A stretch of DNA of 64,000 nucleotides from Pleodorina starrii. Its lineage: Eukaryota > Chlorophyta > Chlorophyceae > Chlamydomonadales > Volvocaceae. The notes beneath the pieces were generated by a model. That model searched no databases. It was not told the DNA's origin and saw only the letters and a program-made list of their open reading frames with translations. Each line of letters begins with the position of its first letter. Positions within the stretch are counted from its first letter, which is position 1. The position numbers and the translations under genes are program-made. The stretch is taken from the NCBI GenBank assembly GCA_030267565.1, contig BRXU01000012.1:414501-478500 (forward strand). Reading direction: 5' to 3'. Positions 25,176 through 47,599 of the stretch are shown here, in pieces.

Positions 25176-27575
25176 CGTGAGCGAGTGTCGTTACGTTTTA
25201 TGGCGGGCGAAGGCCTTTGTTCTTGTGTCCGGAATTCCCAGCATACGTAATTACGTGTGAAGATAGATGGGCTCTGATCTACGTACTTCCAACACAATCC
25301 AATCCCAGCCAGCCAGCCAGCCATGCATCCAGCCACCCTATCCTCTGTTCTATCCTTTGCTACTTCTTGAGCGCGTGTACGTATACTCCTCACCCGCCAG
25401 TAGTTGCCTCCCCGCCGCGCGCCGCTCTCTGGTCTCTGCTGCCCGGTGCGTCTTGAGCCGTGTCCCGATGTCCTCACTCTCGCCAACATACAGAAGCCCG
25501 TCCCACCGCCTGCAGACGGGTACACACAAACACGGGTACATGAAAACACACGCGTGACGCGCGTGCGAAGGCGGACGGACCGGCGGAGGATAGATGGATG
25601 GGGGTGCGTGCTGCAGATCGAAGACACCGCCGGGCGGCGGATGTTCGGCGTTCGCACGAAGCCGGGCGAAAAGCGGGGTGCGTTCTGGGGAGGTTACGGC
25701 GATCGACCTGGCAGAGACAGGGGTCCGTCCGGCGTTACCATGCGCCGTACAGATCCGTACAGATCCGTACAAATTAGCCGTACAAAAATCTGTACATGTT
25801 CATTCATTCGTGTGTTTCGCTGCCGCAAAAATTAAAGGTCAAGCAACCACCTGAAGGTGTCGTGGTACGGCACTCACATCAGCACATACACCACCGCCTC
25901 GCCCGCGTGTGCTGGTGCGGGCCGCCACTCGGGTCGAACCCAGTGGAGTTGGCCTGGTAGTGAAAGTTGTGGGTGGAGGGGTATGACGTACATATGTACG
26001 GCAGGGAAGGAAGTCATACGTACTAAAGGAAGAAGGAAGGAAATCAGATTGTCATGATAGATCGGAATATGGTGGAATTGGCGGGTCCCAGCGAGGGTCG
26101 ATTACCGTATGCGAAATAAACAAACGAACAAACAGACAGACAGACAAACAGACCCCAACAAACAAACAAACAGACAGAAAGACATACAGGCAGTGGGGGC
26201 AGTCCGGGCGGTGGGGCAGTGGGGCGGGGCGCGCAACCGAACTGGACAGAAGCAAGAGGGAATTTCACAAACAAAAGGCCACATCGTAACAACTCAGACA
26301 ACCAACAACGAACCAACCAGCACGCGCGCGGCCTAACCGTCATCAGCCTATCCCCTGCTCGCTGGGAAACCATCCGTGCCCATCGGGCCCATCTGCCTCT
26401 CTCGTCGCCACCTGCATCGGGCCCGTCTGCCCCCCTACCTGCATCCGGCCCCACTTCGCAGCCCGAGCAAGCCATGGCCTCCCGAACGGTGTCCCGCAGA
26501 ACCTCGGCCGCCTCGGATAGCACCTGCGGGAGAAGATTGATGGGACGATCGATGGAGAAGATCGATGGGCCGTTGCGAAGGGCGGCGACAGAGGAAGGGA
26601 GCGGGGCGGCGGCGGTGGCGGCGGGGTGGCTGGGAACTCAGGAAAGCCGACGGGTCGGGGCCGGGACCGGGGCCTATGCGTGTGAGCGGACGGCGTCCCT
26701 CCCTCCCTACAGCACATACGGAACCACCACCCTACCGAGTATGTGCATATATCGACGTTAGACCCCACTTAATTCCCCACTTAATCGCACCCGATGCGGC
26801 TTGCCGTCGTCGGGCTCCGACGGCTCCGAAGACAGCTGGGATGCGGCCGCCGCCGCCGCCGCTGCCGCTGCCGCGACTGCTGCCCTCGACTGGCCACCCT
26901 GCCACCCGCCGGAAACCTCCGCGTCCTCCGCCGCGCCATTCAAATTCGCCTCCTCCTCCGCCAACAACGTCTCTAGCAGGACCCTGCCGCTGCCGCTGCC
27001 ACCGCCACGGTACTCGTCCGCCGGTGCGGGCTCATCCGCGAACCGCAGCGCCGCCGCCGACTGCGAAGGCGACTCCCGCCAGACCCTGCTGCTGGCCGCA
27101 GCTTCCATGCACCCACCATCATCCTCCACTGCCCCCCCACTCCGCCTCCTGTCCCCATCGCCAGCGCTAAGCCCTGCCGCCCACTCCATCGCCTCTTCTT
27201 GCAGTGCAGCAGCGGCGGATATGCCGCCCCCAGCAGCCGCCACCACCGGCATCTGCAACGCCCGCCGCAGCGGCCCCGCCGCCGGCGGCGGCAGCCCGCG
27301 CTCCGCGGCGGCGGCGCCGGCGATTCCGCCACCGGCAGCGGCGGCGGCGGCGCCCGCGCCGTACGAGCCCTCCCTGGCCCGCTGCATCATGCCGCCCAGC
27401 CGCGCCTCGTACCGCGCCGCCGCCTCCAGCACCTCGTCTTGCAAACCGCACGCCGCCGCCACCTGTAACGCCAGGCTGCGCATGCACACCTGATCAGGCA
27501 ACACACGCCGCGTGGGCCGCAGCGCCGCCGCCGCTGCCGCCGCCGCCGCCGTCAGGCGCTGCGGCTGTTGTCGTA

Positions 27576-27625
<50 letters not shown>

Positions 27626-28354
27626 GACGGCAGTAGCAATCCTTGGGGCGCTTCTGGCTGCTGGGAGCTAGCCACCTCCATGGCCCAGTACCGCAGGCGG
27701 CCGCTGGCCTGCAGGGGCTGCAGCAGAAACACCAGGTCGTGTAGGTGGGTGGCGAACACGCCCGCGCAGCCTGCCGCCGCCAGCGCCTCCACCACCGCCG
27801 CCGCCAGGGCGCTGCCCGCCACCACCTCGGTGCCCTTGCCCAGCTCGTCCAGAAGCACCAGGCAGCGGGGCCCGGCGGCGCGGGCCACGGTCAGCGTGTG
27901 GCTACGGGACGGAGGCGGGAGGCGCAGGGAGGCGGGGGCTGGGGGATAATGGACATATATGGACATATACATACACACACAGACACGCACACAGAGTCAC
28001 AGACACACACACAGACGGGGGGGGTTGAGGGACATGTTGGGTGCGGAGGCCTGGCGGAGGGTTTCATTTCTTGGGGGCCGGGTGCGTGAAAGGCGACGAT
28101 GGGGCTTAGATCTTAAATGGCGAGCACGCACGAGGGGCAGGCGCGGTTAATAAATTCATTACGGCCCACCGGACCCTGCCCAGCTGCCTGGACGCCGCTG
28201 CCGCCCTCCCTCCCTGGACTCACGCCGTGTCCTCCATCTCCACCGCGAAGGCGCTCTTGCCCTCCAGGGGTGAGTCCCCGCTGAAGTTCCGCAGCGACAC
28301 GTGCGACAGCCAGGACACGAACAGCGCATCATTAGCGCTTGGCGGCTGTGACGG

Positions 28355-28385
<31 letters not shown>

Positions 28386-31300
28386 GCCCTTCGGAAGGAG
28401 GGCGAGGGGGAGGCGGAGGTGGCGGAAGAAGAAGAAGAAGATGGAGAGGCTGTTGGCGGCGAGGAGGTGGAGTAGGGTGGCTGCCGCCACTCGTCCTGGC
28501 GACCGAAAAGGTCCGTCGTCTGCAGCGGCCCGCCGGGCCCCGCGGGAACGGACAGGCCGCAGGTGGCGAGCAGGGCGGCGGCGGCGATGCTGCGGAGAAC
28601 CGTGGACTTGCCTGGGGGGAGGGCGCGGTGGGTGGGAGGGTGGAGGGAAGGATGGAGGCAGGTGGGGCGGAGGGCGGGTGACGGGGGCGGAGGGCGCGGT
28701 GGGCGAAGGGAGGGAGGGAGGCAGGTAGGGTAGCCGTCGGCTGACGGGGGCGGCACAGCAGTGTGTGTGTGTGCGTGTATGACTGTGCTGTGGGTTACTC
28801 CCCTCCCCTCCTCCCCTCCTCCCCCTGCCTCACCCGCCATGTTGGGTCCGGTGAGCAGCGCCATCCGCCCCGCCTCCAGACTCAGGTCGTTGGCCACCGC
28901 CTCACGTCGATCCATCCAATACGGCCACAACCCGGGAAGAGCCAGACGAACCGCCGCCGCCCCCGACATCGCCGGACGCGCCTCGCCACCGCCACCTCCA
29001 CCACCGTTACCACCATTGCCGCCACCATTGCCGACGTTACCGCCGCCATCGGCATATCCGCCGTCGTCCGTAGGCGGGGTCTTGGGCAGGGAGTGCACGG
29101 CCGGCATCGAGGGCCTGAATGGAGCAATGGAGCCGGCAAGTCCGAGCAATCCGAAATACGTAAAGGCATGGGGGAGGGAGCGCACGCATTGTACCGTATT
29201 TCGCCCGCAGCCGCTTCGCTCGAAGACCCCCTGCCTCCCTCTCTACACCCCCTCTCCTCTCCTCGCATTCCGCGTTCCCATCCCGTCCCCTTACCAGTTC
29301 CAACCCGCCGCCTTGGTCCGAGCCACATGTCGCTCCAGGGCCGTAAACGCCACCGAAAGCTCAGCAGCCGCCAACAGCGTAACCAAGTGGTGGTGCTGCT
29401 GCTGTTGGGGGTTCTCGCCGCCGGTGTTGCTGCTGCTGCTGCCGATACCGATACCGCTGCCGGTGCCGTCGTGCAGCTGGCTGCAAAGCGCCCGTAGAAC
29501 CCGCCGGGCCTGGGAATGAACGGTTGAGTGGAAGAACAGAACCGAAACCGAAACCGAAACCGAACAGAACCGACCGTTCAGAAAAACCAACGAACGAACG
29601 AATGAGGAGGTAAGGGTGGGCGGAAAGATCGCACGTCCCAGCCAGCTAGCTTTCCTTGATGCCGAGAGAGAGAGAGGGCTGGGGCCGGGCCGCCGGTGTC
29701 GCATCCTATGCGGGTAAGTGCAACCGAGGCCGGGCCGCCGGTATAGCATCCTGCTGAGCGCGCGGGTAGGTACAGCCGAGGTAGGTCTATTTCGTCTGTA
29801 GCACCCCGCCGCTTCCCCCCAATCTCAATCTCAGTCTCAACCCCAACCCCAACCCCAACCTCAACCCCAGCCCAGCCCACCTCCTTTTCCGCCTCGTCCA
29901 CCGCCGCCCGGTACGCCGCCGTGGCCTCCTCCAGCCTTGCCGTACTGAAGCGATCGCCCTCCACCCCGCGCTTCCGGTTGAGCGGGTGGACCAGCTCCAG
30001 GCCCCCGGCATTGGCACGAACCGCCTCCACCACGGAGCGCTGCTGCGCGGCAGGCATCTGAGGGACCGGTGCGTGGCAGAAATAGCAGGAGGGCAGGTAG
30101 GGCAGGCAGGGAAGGCAGGCAGGGAAGGCAGGCAGGGAAGGCAGGCAAGATGCATCGGCGTGCGTGCTTCCCTCCACGGCGCAAGCCAGGTGCGTGCCAG
30201 GTAATGTGCCCACTCACATTTAAAGGGAATACCGCGGAAGCTACCTTTCCCACACACGCACTCACTCTCTCACGCACACTCACTCTCTTACACACGCACT
30301 CACTCTCTCACACACGCACTCACTCTCTCACACACGCACGCTCTCTTACACACGCATGCTCTCTCTAACGCACCCACCTTGGCCCTCTTTCCGCCCACGA
30401 AGGCCATCAGCTGCACCCACACCGCGTCGTCGTGCGTCGCCAGCTTGACATCCGCAGCAGCTGCCGCCCCGCCCGCCTCCAGCCCCGCCACCAGATCCAT
30501 CAGAGCACCCACCACCGCGCACCGACACGCCGCCACCTGCCGGCGAGCGTTGGGGTTCCACATGCACGGCTCGAGGGGCGAGAGGCGCGCAGAGACGGCA
30601 ACGGGGACGGACGGAGTAGCGAACGAGTGGGAGGAGCGGCAACGGGGACGGAGTAGCGAATGATCTTTTCCCCCGCCCCTCATATTCCCCGCCCTCCATA
30701 CCACTACGCCCTCCATACCACCTCAGGCACGCACCTTGTCCGCGGCCGCCCTCATGCGCTCCTCCCGAACCGCCAGACGGAACTTCTCCAAACGGTCAAC
30801 CAGCGCCGCCAACGCATCCCAAGCCCGCCGCCGAACGAACGTCATCTGCTGCTTCGCCGGCGGCGGGTTCGCTCCTCCGGCGCCTCCTCCCGCCGCCATG
30901 TACGGAAGCAGTACGGCGGAGAGGCTGCTGGCGTTGCTGGCGGTCGCTCTGGCGATGGCGGCGGCGGCGGCGGCGCCGTCGCCGCCAAGCTCGGCCGGCA
31001 GCGGGAGGTGCAGAGGGTCTTCTTCGGGAGAAGTGCCGTCCAGAAGCTCGCCTGGGATGCTGTGTCCCATGTGGGTGTGGGGCCGATGAAGCGAAGCGGA
31101 GTCATGGAACGATTGCGACATAACAATTAAATAAAATAACAATAATAAAATAATTCGTAAAATTCAACATAGAAAATAAAAAATAATAAGCAAACGAATA
31201 AAAATAAAATAATAAAATAATAATAAAATCCCCGCCCCAACCCCGCCCAGCCCAACCCAACCCACCTAACCCGCCCCCCATGCCCTATCCAATCACGCAC

Positions 31301-34300
31301 GATGGTTCGTGTGCACATGCGTGCACCTACCCGCCACGCGCCGTGCCCAGCTCCCCCTCATCCTCCTCGCCCTCGGCCTCCTCGGAGCCGCCTCGCCTCG
31401 CCGCAGCTCCGCCGCCGCCGCCGAGTGCGGGCGGCACCACCTGCGCGATAGCCTCCGCAGCGGCCGCGCAGTGCCGCGCAAGCACGTCGGCGGGGACCTG
31501 CGGGCGTTGTGGGGTTGGGTATTTTAGAGTTTAAGGAGTTGTTGGTTTAGGGATTTAGGGCTTCTAGGGTTTGGTGTTCACGGTTAATTCTGACCGGCTG
31601 ATCCTGTAGCGGCAGACCCACCGACCGACCCACCGACCCACCCACCCACGCAACCCCCGCAGCCCCCACCGCACACCTGTGCCCAGGTGAGTCCCGCCCC
31701 CGAGTTGAGCGACCACTCCAACACCCCGCCCAGCGCGCAGTGCATCAGCCGGGCTCGGGGACCCGGCAGCGACAGAAGCTCCGAAACCTGTACCAACATG
31801 GCTGGTGATGACACGGGGCGGTGACACGGGGCGGTGACACGGGGGGCGGGAGGCGGGAGTTGGGGCCGGGATGGGGACATGGAGGCGAGGCCGTGATCGA
31901 GGTCGAGGTCGAGGTCGAGGGGGTCAGGGAGTGATTTGCTCCTTTATATATAAATGAGTCACTGCGGACGTTGTTGAGGGGGGCCGGCCGTGGGTCGGTG
32001 CGAGGACGCCGGCGCCGGCAAAGCCAAGATCACAAAGTCGTAGAGCTCCTTTCCGGCCCCAACCCTCAAGCCCCTGCAGATGCAATCCGGCCAAAGTAAG
32101 CGTACCCTCCCAACGTCCCAAAGCCACGGCCCGCCCTCCCGCCCACATACGGTAGGTACCTCGCAGCTCTCTCAGCGTGTTGTGCCCCGCCGCCCCGTCC
32201 GCCAACAGAGCCGCGATCCGAGGACCCGGCACCGATGTCACCAGCGGCGGCAGCGGCAGCGCGTCCTCGCCCCCGCCCGCCAGGCAGTGACACACTGTCC
32301 GGATGTCCTCGGCCACGGTGGGCGGCGGCGGCAGCAGCAGCAGGCGCCGAAGCCATTCGCGGGCGGGCGCGGGGGTGCCGTCGGGCAGCGCGGCGGAGAG
32401 CAGGGAGGGCACGCCGCGCGCGCCGGCGAGGCCGAGCTGGGTGACGGTGGAGAGGGAGGGCGGGATGGGCGTGTCACCGCCGTAGGGCTCCGCAAATGGG
32501 ACGACCTGCAGAGGAAAGGAAAGGAAAGGAAAGGACAGAGAGGGGAGGAAAGAGGGGGAAGGAAAGAGGGGAGGGAAGGGAAGGGGCGCGCGTAATGTGG
32601 GAATGTCGAGAATGAGCAGAGAGATAGTAAGATTGAGATGAATGTGAGGTCGGTGACGACCTATGTTTACATAACATACATGTACAAGCAGGACCGAAGA
32701 GGCAAAGACGCATCCGGTTCGAGGGTGAGGGCTGTTTTAGGGTGAGGGTGAGGGACGGAACCACGGAAGGGAGGTAAGGCGGGGCCGCTTGCGGTCGGTT
32801 GCGGTTGCCGCACCCCTGGGTGGCTGCAATGCACGGCCCCTGCCCGGCCCATATACACGCCCCCTCCCGCCCCCCTGGCGAGGCCCGAGGACCGCCAGCC
32901 GCCGTGCACCTCCTCTCCTCTCAAACAGTTTTCTGCATCGCTTCGCTTCGCATGTTCGCATGTCCGCATCGCATCGCGTCCTCCTCGCCCACCCGCCTGC
33001 ATGTCGCCGGCCTCCCCAGGCTCCAGCCCCAGCTGCGCCGCCACCACCCGCCGGAAAGCCGACACGTCGTCGAGAGCTGCCCCGCCCCCGGCCCCACCGC
33101 CGGCCGCCGCCGCCGCTGCAGCAGCAGCAGAACCGGCGGCGGCGGTGGGGCCCGTCGGTCTCCGCGCGCCGCCTGTCCGGACGGAAGGGCCGCCGTACTC
33201 GGCAGCCGCCGTACCCAGGCCGTACTCCTCCACCGTCACGCCCAGCAGCGCGGAGAGCACTCGCGCCAGCGGCAGACCCTGTGGTTGGGACCCGCAGCAC
33301 GCAGCAGTATTGTAATACGTATATACGTTGATTATGCAGTTGAGTCGCCGCAGAGTTGCCCCAGAGAGCGACGACATTTGGCAGATAGTGGCGTTGGCGG
33401 CTGGGGACACATGGACGCACGGACTAGCGTCTATCGGCTATCAGCGAGGCCGTAGCCGTGACCGTGGTCTGGTTGGAGTGCACTAGCGTAACTTCTTAGT
33501 CGCACGAGTCACGAAAGAACACAACACGGCCAAAACCTCGATCAACCCCCGATCGAATCCAAGTACCGGCAGATATTCACCAACTACAACAACACACGAG
33601 CGCGCGTGCCCAAACCGCACACGCAACCCGCCCACCTTGCCCTCCTCCCGCTCCCGCTCTCGCACGCTGCTGTGCAGCCGCAACGGCTGGGCGACCCCCG
33701 TGGCGTGCAGGTACGACACCAGGGCTTCCGTACTGAGCTGGGACAGCACCTGGATCGTACGGCGCTGCGGGCAGTAGCGCATCAACCGGTATCCGCCCGA
33801 GCTGGGCACGCTGATGCCTGATGGACGAGCGGACGAGCGGGTGAGCGGGTGAGCGGGCAGAGTGGCTATCATTAGATATGAATATATTCTGGAGAATCAA
33901 AACGATTGTTCCTGGATAGCTGCGTCAACGGATCCAAAACGTCTGGGGAGGGCCTGTCCGCCCCTGTACTCCAAGTCCCCATCCAGGCAGCACCTTCCGC
34001 AACCGGCCAGGCAGCTCGATAAGCATACATACTACACGAACACACACGCACGAGCACACACGAATATAATAACCACCCAAGACACACCCATGATGGGTTT
34101 GGGCAACGGCGTATCGTCGCCCTCGTACTCGTCCTCGACATCGCCGTACAGGTAGTACGGCGAGGACGAGCTGACAACCGCCACCAGCTTGCGCTCCTTG
34201 GAGGGTACGGAGCTGCCGGGGCGCCGTACTTCCCGTACCTCCTCCACAATAGCCTGGGGAGGCAGGGGCCGTTAGAGGGGTGTGTGTGTGTGTGGTGTGA

Positions 34301-36401
34301 GTGGTGGCGTTCGTGGCCATTCGCAGCGCGTCCGATCGACATCGATTGACAAGAGAGAGGGATAGAGAGGCGGAGGCGGAGACGGAGACAAGACGCTGCA
34401 AACCAAGGTGGCGCGGACCAAGCCAGGAAAGCGAGGTGGCACTATCCCGGACGCCACGACATGTCACACAACCCAGCCCAATCGTCCAGTCTTGTCGGGT
34501 GGTCAGCTTACCGCGCCATCCAACCCCTGCGTGTCCTTCCCCCTCGCTCCACCACGCGCGCTCACCCCTCCTCCTTTTCCCCCAAACCCGCGACCTATTC
34601 CCGCCAACACACACACAGTAACACATAGTGTCACACACACAGTCACACGCACACAGTCACACGCACAGTGTCACACACACGCCCCCAGCCCCCCACCCAG
34701 CCCTCCCAGCAGCCCACCACAGCGAATCCCGCCTCTATGAGTCGGTTGAGCTGCCTGCGCAGGCTGTTTGCGGCCTTGGGAAAGCCCGCCTCCGCCACCC
34801 CCGACTGCGGGGTCATGGGGTTGAGGGAGCAGTGCTGGCACAGAGCCAGAGCATCGAAACCGACCGCCTCGTAGAAGTCACCGATCTGGGGGGGGGGCAG
34901 GGCCGGGTTCGGGGGGCGAGGAAGGCAACGGGGAGGGAAACAGCGGGGGGTGCCGGGGAGCGGTGGGGAGTGGAGAGGAGTGGAGGGCGGACAGGGCCGG
35001 GCGGGGGCGGGATGGGGGGGCGAGTAAGGCAGCGGGGGGTGCCGGGGAGCGGAGGGGGTTGGAGGGGAGTGGAGGGCGGACAGGGCCGGGCGGGGGTGGG
35101 ATGGGGGCGAGGAAGGCAGCCGGGGAGAGACGGGAGTGGAGAGGAGGGGAGAGGAGGGGAGAGGAGAGGAGCGGTAAAAAGCGGACCTAAAAAGACAGAA
35201 AACCAGCAGCCAGGCATTCCCGCCCTCCCCGCCCGCCCTCCTCGCCCGCCCCCCACCGCCTTCCACGCACCCGCACCAGCACCACCGCCGTGGGATGCTT
35301 CTTCTTGGCCGCCAGGAAGTGGTCGTAGCACTGCACTCGCCCCTTGGCTCGCCTGCTGGTGAGGCCCAGCGGGTGGGACCAGTCCAGGGAGCCCAGCAGC
35401 AGACCCAGGCCGGGCCTGGAGGGGGGGGAAGCAGGAGGGCAGGGCACGGAAGGAGGAGCAGATAGAGGAGGGCGGTGCGGGGGTTTGGGCTGAAGCTCAG
35501 CAGGCCGTGGGAAGAGCGCTGGCGGGGGGATGGACACTGGCAGGACAGAGGACGGGGGAAGGCGCGGAGGCACGCAGGGGCAAAGAGTCTTTGCGCGTAT
35601 GGTGGCTTCCATCATGCATGGTGGAAGGAGGGGGCAAGTAATCCGCGTAGATAGGAGTTCCGATAAATACCGCATGCGGGAGGCGTGGAGGCAAGGGCAA
35701 GAGTCTTTGCGTGTAATGGTGGCTTCCATCTTGGAAGGACGGGGCGATTTCCGTTAAGTACCGCCACACCTGTCCACGGCCGCCATGGCCTTTCGCCAGT
35801 ACTCTGCCGCCTCGGGCGTGATGGTAGCCTCAAGCTTGTCCGCGGCTGCGGTGAGGCGGCTGGCGCCGGTGCCAGACGCGGTCGTGGTTCCGGAGCCGGC
35901 CGCGCGGGCGCCGGAGCCGCGCGCCTTGTCGCCACGCCGACGGGCGGATGTTGCTGCGCTGCTGAAGTGCGGCGGAGCGGCGAAAAGAGGCATCCGTAGC
36001 CCCAGTGCTGTGGAGTTGGGAACGGTCCGGCTGCTAGGGTGGGCCGGCGGCGGCCTGTGCTGTGGCGCCGGCAGCAAGTTGTGCCGTGCATTACCGGCAG
36101 GCCTCAGCGACAGCGACGCATGGCCCGACACGGGAGTTGGAGCAGTAACGAGTAGTTTTACTCCTGGACCGAAAGAGCCGCCCATCTGGCCCAGCGTCCA
36201 TGTCTTGACAAGCTGCGCCACCATCGCGCGACGCGCGAGACGGAGGACGCGCGCGGACGCGAGCGATGATGCGGCTCCTAACACAAGTGTCGTGTCAACC
36301 TGGCAGCAACGCAACCAAGCCCTCGCTCCGGCGTCGTCACGATGCTGCGGCCGACCTTCCGAAAGTTTTGTGCCGACGTCTTCCACTTCGCCTCTAACCA
36401 T
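24833..36401 (-). CDS. MSH1: Plant-type MSH1: organellar MutS homologue with C-terminal GIY-YIG domain
   Basis: Twenty exons chain in phase to 1,799 codons: 36401-35770, 35415-35271, 34885-34718, 34253-34088, 33817-33636, 33278-32997, 32505-32160, 31801-31677, 31497-31331, 31059-30735, 30536-30378, 30057-29881, 29509-29295, 29114-28834, 28611-28224, 27901-26791, 26523-26439, 25953-25878, 25509-25394 and 25086-24833. Exon 3 gives the mismatch-binding FYEAVGFDA. Walker A GPNMAGKST (1119-1127) is made across exons 14/15. Walker B is LVLLDELGKGTE (1267-1278), followed by FATHLHDL. Exons 18-20 give the GIY-YIG domain (VVYVLM, LLYVGES). MSH1 suppresses recombination and maintains plastid/mitochondrial genomes. 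The N-terminus looks like a basic, Ala/Ser-rich targeting region; Met at 36224 is an alternative start. Low-complexity Gly/Ala/Gln inserts make it longer than land-plant MSH1. Intron 6 seems to use a GC donor. Confidence 0.92.
26109..26185. repeat. CAAA/CAGA simple repeat in MSH1 intron
   Basis: Imperfect CAAACAGACAGACAGACAAACA units between exons 17 and 18 of MSH1. Confidence 0.75.
27571..27624 (-). repeat. (CAG)n encoding poly-Gln in MSH1
   Basis: About 18 CTG triplets on the plus strand (CAG on the minus) inside exon 16, between the MutS ATPase core and the VCMRSLAL block. They give a poly-Gln run in the protein. The tract is in frame and exonic, so length variation would change the protein. 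Confidence 0.85.
30241..30372. repeat. CACTCTCT/CACACGCA tandem repeat in MSH1 intron
   Basis: About seven imperfect ~20-bp units of CACTCACTCTCTCACACACG in the intron between exons 11 and 12. Confidence 0.8.
34886..35185. repeat. G-rich minisatellite in MSH1 intron
   Basis: Two to three copies of a ~100-bp G-rich block (GTGCCGGGGAGCGG followed by GGAGGGCGGACAGGGCCGGG) plus short GGGGAGAGGA units, in intron 2 between exons 2 and 3. Confidence 0.8.
35575..35757. repeat. ~117-bp direct repeat in MSH1 intron 1
   Basis: GAGTCTTTGCG followed by TGGTGGCTTCCATC occurs near 35585 and again near 35702, with flanking similarity (GGAGGCA-GGGCAA). It makes a two-copy repeat in the first intron. Confidence 0.75.
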
Positions 36402-38639
36402 GTGCTAACTTTGTGCTTGGCCTAGCAGTCTATTTTCAGATGTCTACATCCCAATGCAATAGATTATAACGCACGTACAGGGTGAAGTTCGTTAAAGGTA
36501 AGCAGGTGTACCTCGCTGTGCGTGTAACACTTCACAATATATGATCCTAAACTGATCCTTGGGGTAGCTTATTACGTGGGACGAGACGAGACTGGGCGCG
36601 ATCTATTTGCAGGAAAGGTTTCGGAGCACAATGGCGGGACATGCATGAGTCATACATAATATTTTCGTGACGCGACACTTTGTAGGCAGGTTCCCGGACC
36701 GCCATCTCATTTGTTGTGTGATGTGTAAAAGCTTTCCAACTTACATATCCTTTTAATCCCTCCGACGAATGTTATGGCTGGGATCCAGAATTTCGGAAGA
36801 GGAGAACCAGCAGCGGGCCAGCGGGCCTATAACAAATGTGAAATGACAAGTGATATAGGCGAGATAATCCTGGGCTTACTAAGGGATGCCTGTTGTGTCG
36901 GGTGGGGTTAAGAGTTAGCTTTTTCGTCGATCGCCCGAGCGAACTGCGTGCTGGTGGAACTCAGGCACGGATGCATGGTCAACAAGTATGTGTCCTGGCA
37001 TATACGTATGTCTTGGAAGGAATGCGTGCGGATACTAATGTATATATGATCATAGATATATACGCACGGAGCCGGAGAGAGACGCACGCACCGCGACGGC
37101 TGGCGACGGAGCCCTACGAAGCCCAGATACAGAGGGTTGGGATCGATGCGGCCATATCAATTAGTAAAAAAACGCGGACATCGTGGGCTGTACCCGCGCC
37201 GAAGAGGTAGGCATCATCCTGTTCTCTTAACACGTGCTTGGACTGCCAGCTCAACTTCCCGGCCGGTGTAAAACTTCCACAACAGTGCTGCTGCGTGCGT
37301 TGTAACAACAGAGCGACGAATTGTTCGCCCCATCCTCGCTGCTGCTACATACAACCGATGCGCATGCATGCATGTATGCCACGTACATTCACCGCCCAGC
37401 CCGCCATCCAAGCGATTAACTGAGATCGAACCGGTCACAACATAACACCAGGCAACACCAAACCGGCTCCGTCATTCGGCGTCGTGTATACGTAACCGCC
37501 GTCAATAATGCCCAGGAGCCAAGCAGCAGCCAAGCAGCCTTGCTCTCCACCGCGTGCGAATAAGCAAGGGATACCGACGCCTAACACTCGCTCTATCTGC
37601 GCGTGCGTGCCAAGCAAGCAAGCAAGTCCTCGATGCACACACCTCGTCACCACGCACCCAGCCAGCAGCAGCCCGCTGATGGATCGACGGTGAGGGAAGT
37701 TGAAGTCAACTAACAAACGGCGACCACCAAGCCGTACCGGCAAGCGCAGTACTATTACCGCGTGCCTGCCTGTTATCGATCGACGACGGACGACAACCCG
37801 TCACAACCCTCTCATCACAACGCAAGCAAGTCATCCGTACGTAAAGGAAACCCAGGCCGATGTTACCAACGTTCTTGTAACTCTCTACGGAATCAATCAC
37901 CAAGCTAAAAGTGCCAATGCCCAACTTAATTCAGGTGGGCAACGAATGCGTCCACACACGCGCACACACAGACACACACACACACCATGTGTGTTGTACC
38001 ACGAACTATCAGAATAGGTACCCAGCCGGGGTTGTCTGACCAGGACAACTTGCATGGTACACCCAGGATACAACAATGTGTGTGCGTGCACGTTGCCACC
38101 ATTGCGCTTCCCAGGGGACCTGTATGTTTTATTTGTCTACCTGGCTAGACAAGAAATTGCAACATGCATGTATGTATGCAAGTGCATACATGCGTGTATA
38201 CATACACGCACCCTGCATGCACCCGGCTACCCCCGCCCCCCCCCACCCCTTCATCCTGATAGCCACCTTGTTAGATGTATGTGTGGCCTTGTCCAGGACG
38301 ACCTACGTAGGGTTTACTACGTATCTACAGACAAACGCAATGGCCACCATGCATCCAGCTGCTGCGGCCGTGCCTGCACAACCGCCCACGCAAGCCAGGA
38401 AACGTACACACATACATACACATACATACGTACATGCCACTGCATGCGTGCAACGTGTGTCTACATACAATGTGGATCCGCACCTTACGTGCATGAAAAC
38501 CCCTTCTATGATAGAACCCACATCTATCTATCTATGAAGGCCGATTTATTTCAGATCGGTTCCCTGTCAGCGTCGTCGCAAACGTCGGGTATGGTAGGCG
38601 TGAAGCATCGTCTGCTGTGCCCAGCCATGCGGCCCACTG
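36402..38639. other. Intergenic region between MSH1 and caspase-ARM copy 2
   Basis: No domain or consistent splice chain is found on either strand. It contains the 5' flank of MSH1 and the 3' flank of the caspase-ARM gene, with CA-rich simple repeats near 37960-37985 and 38405-38425. Confidence 0.5.

Positions 38640-47599
<8,960 letters not shown>

Noticed and set aside
26758..27990. Treating the 410-codon MutS frame as a complete bacterial-type MutS gene
   Set aside because: It lacks Walker A and all N-terminal domains in frame. It is one exon (27901-26791) of the spliced MSH1 gene.
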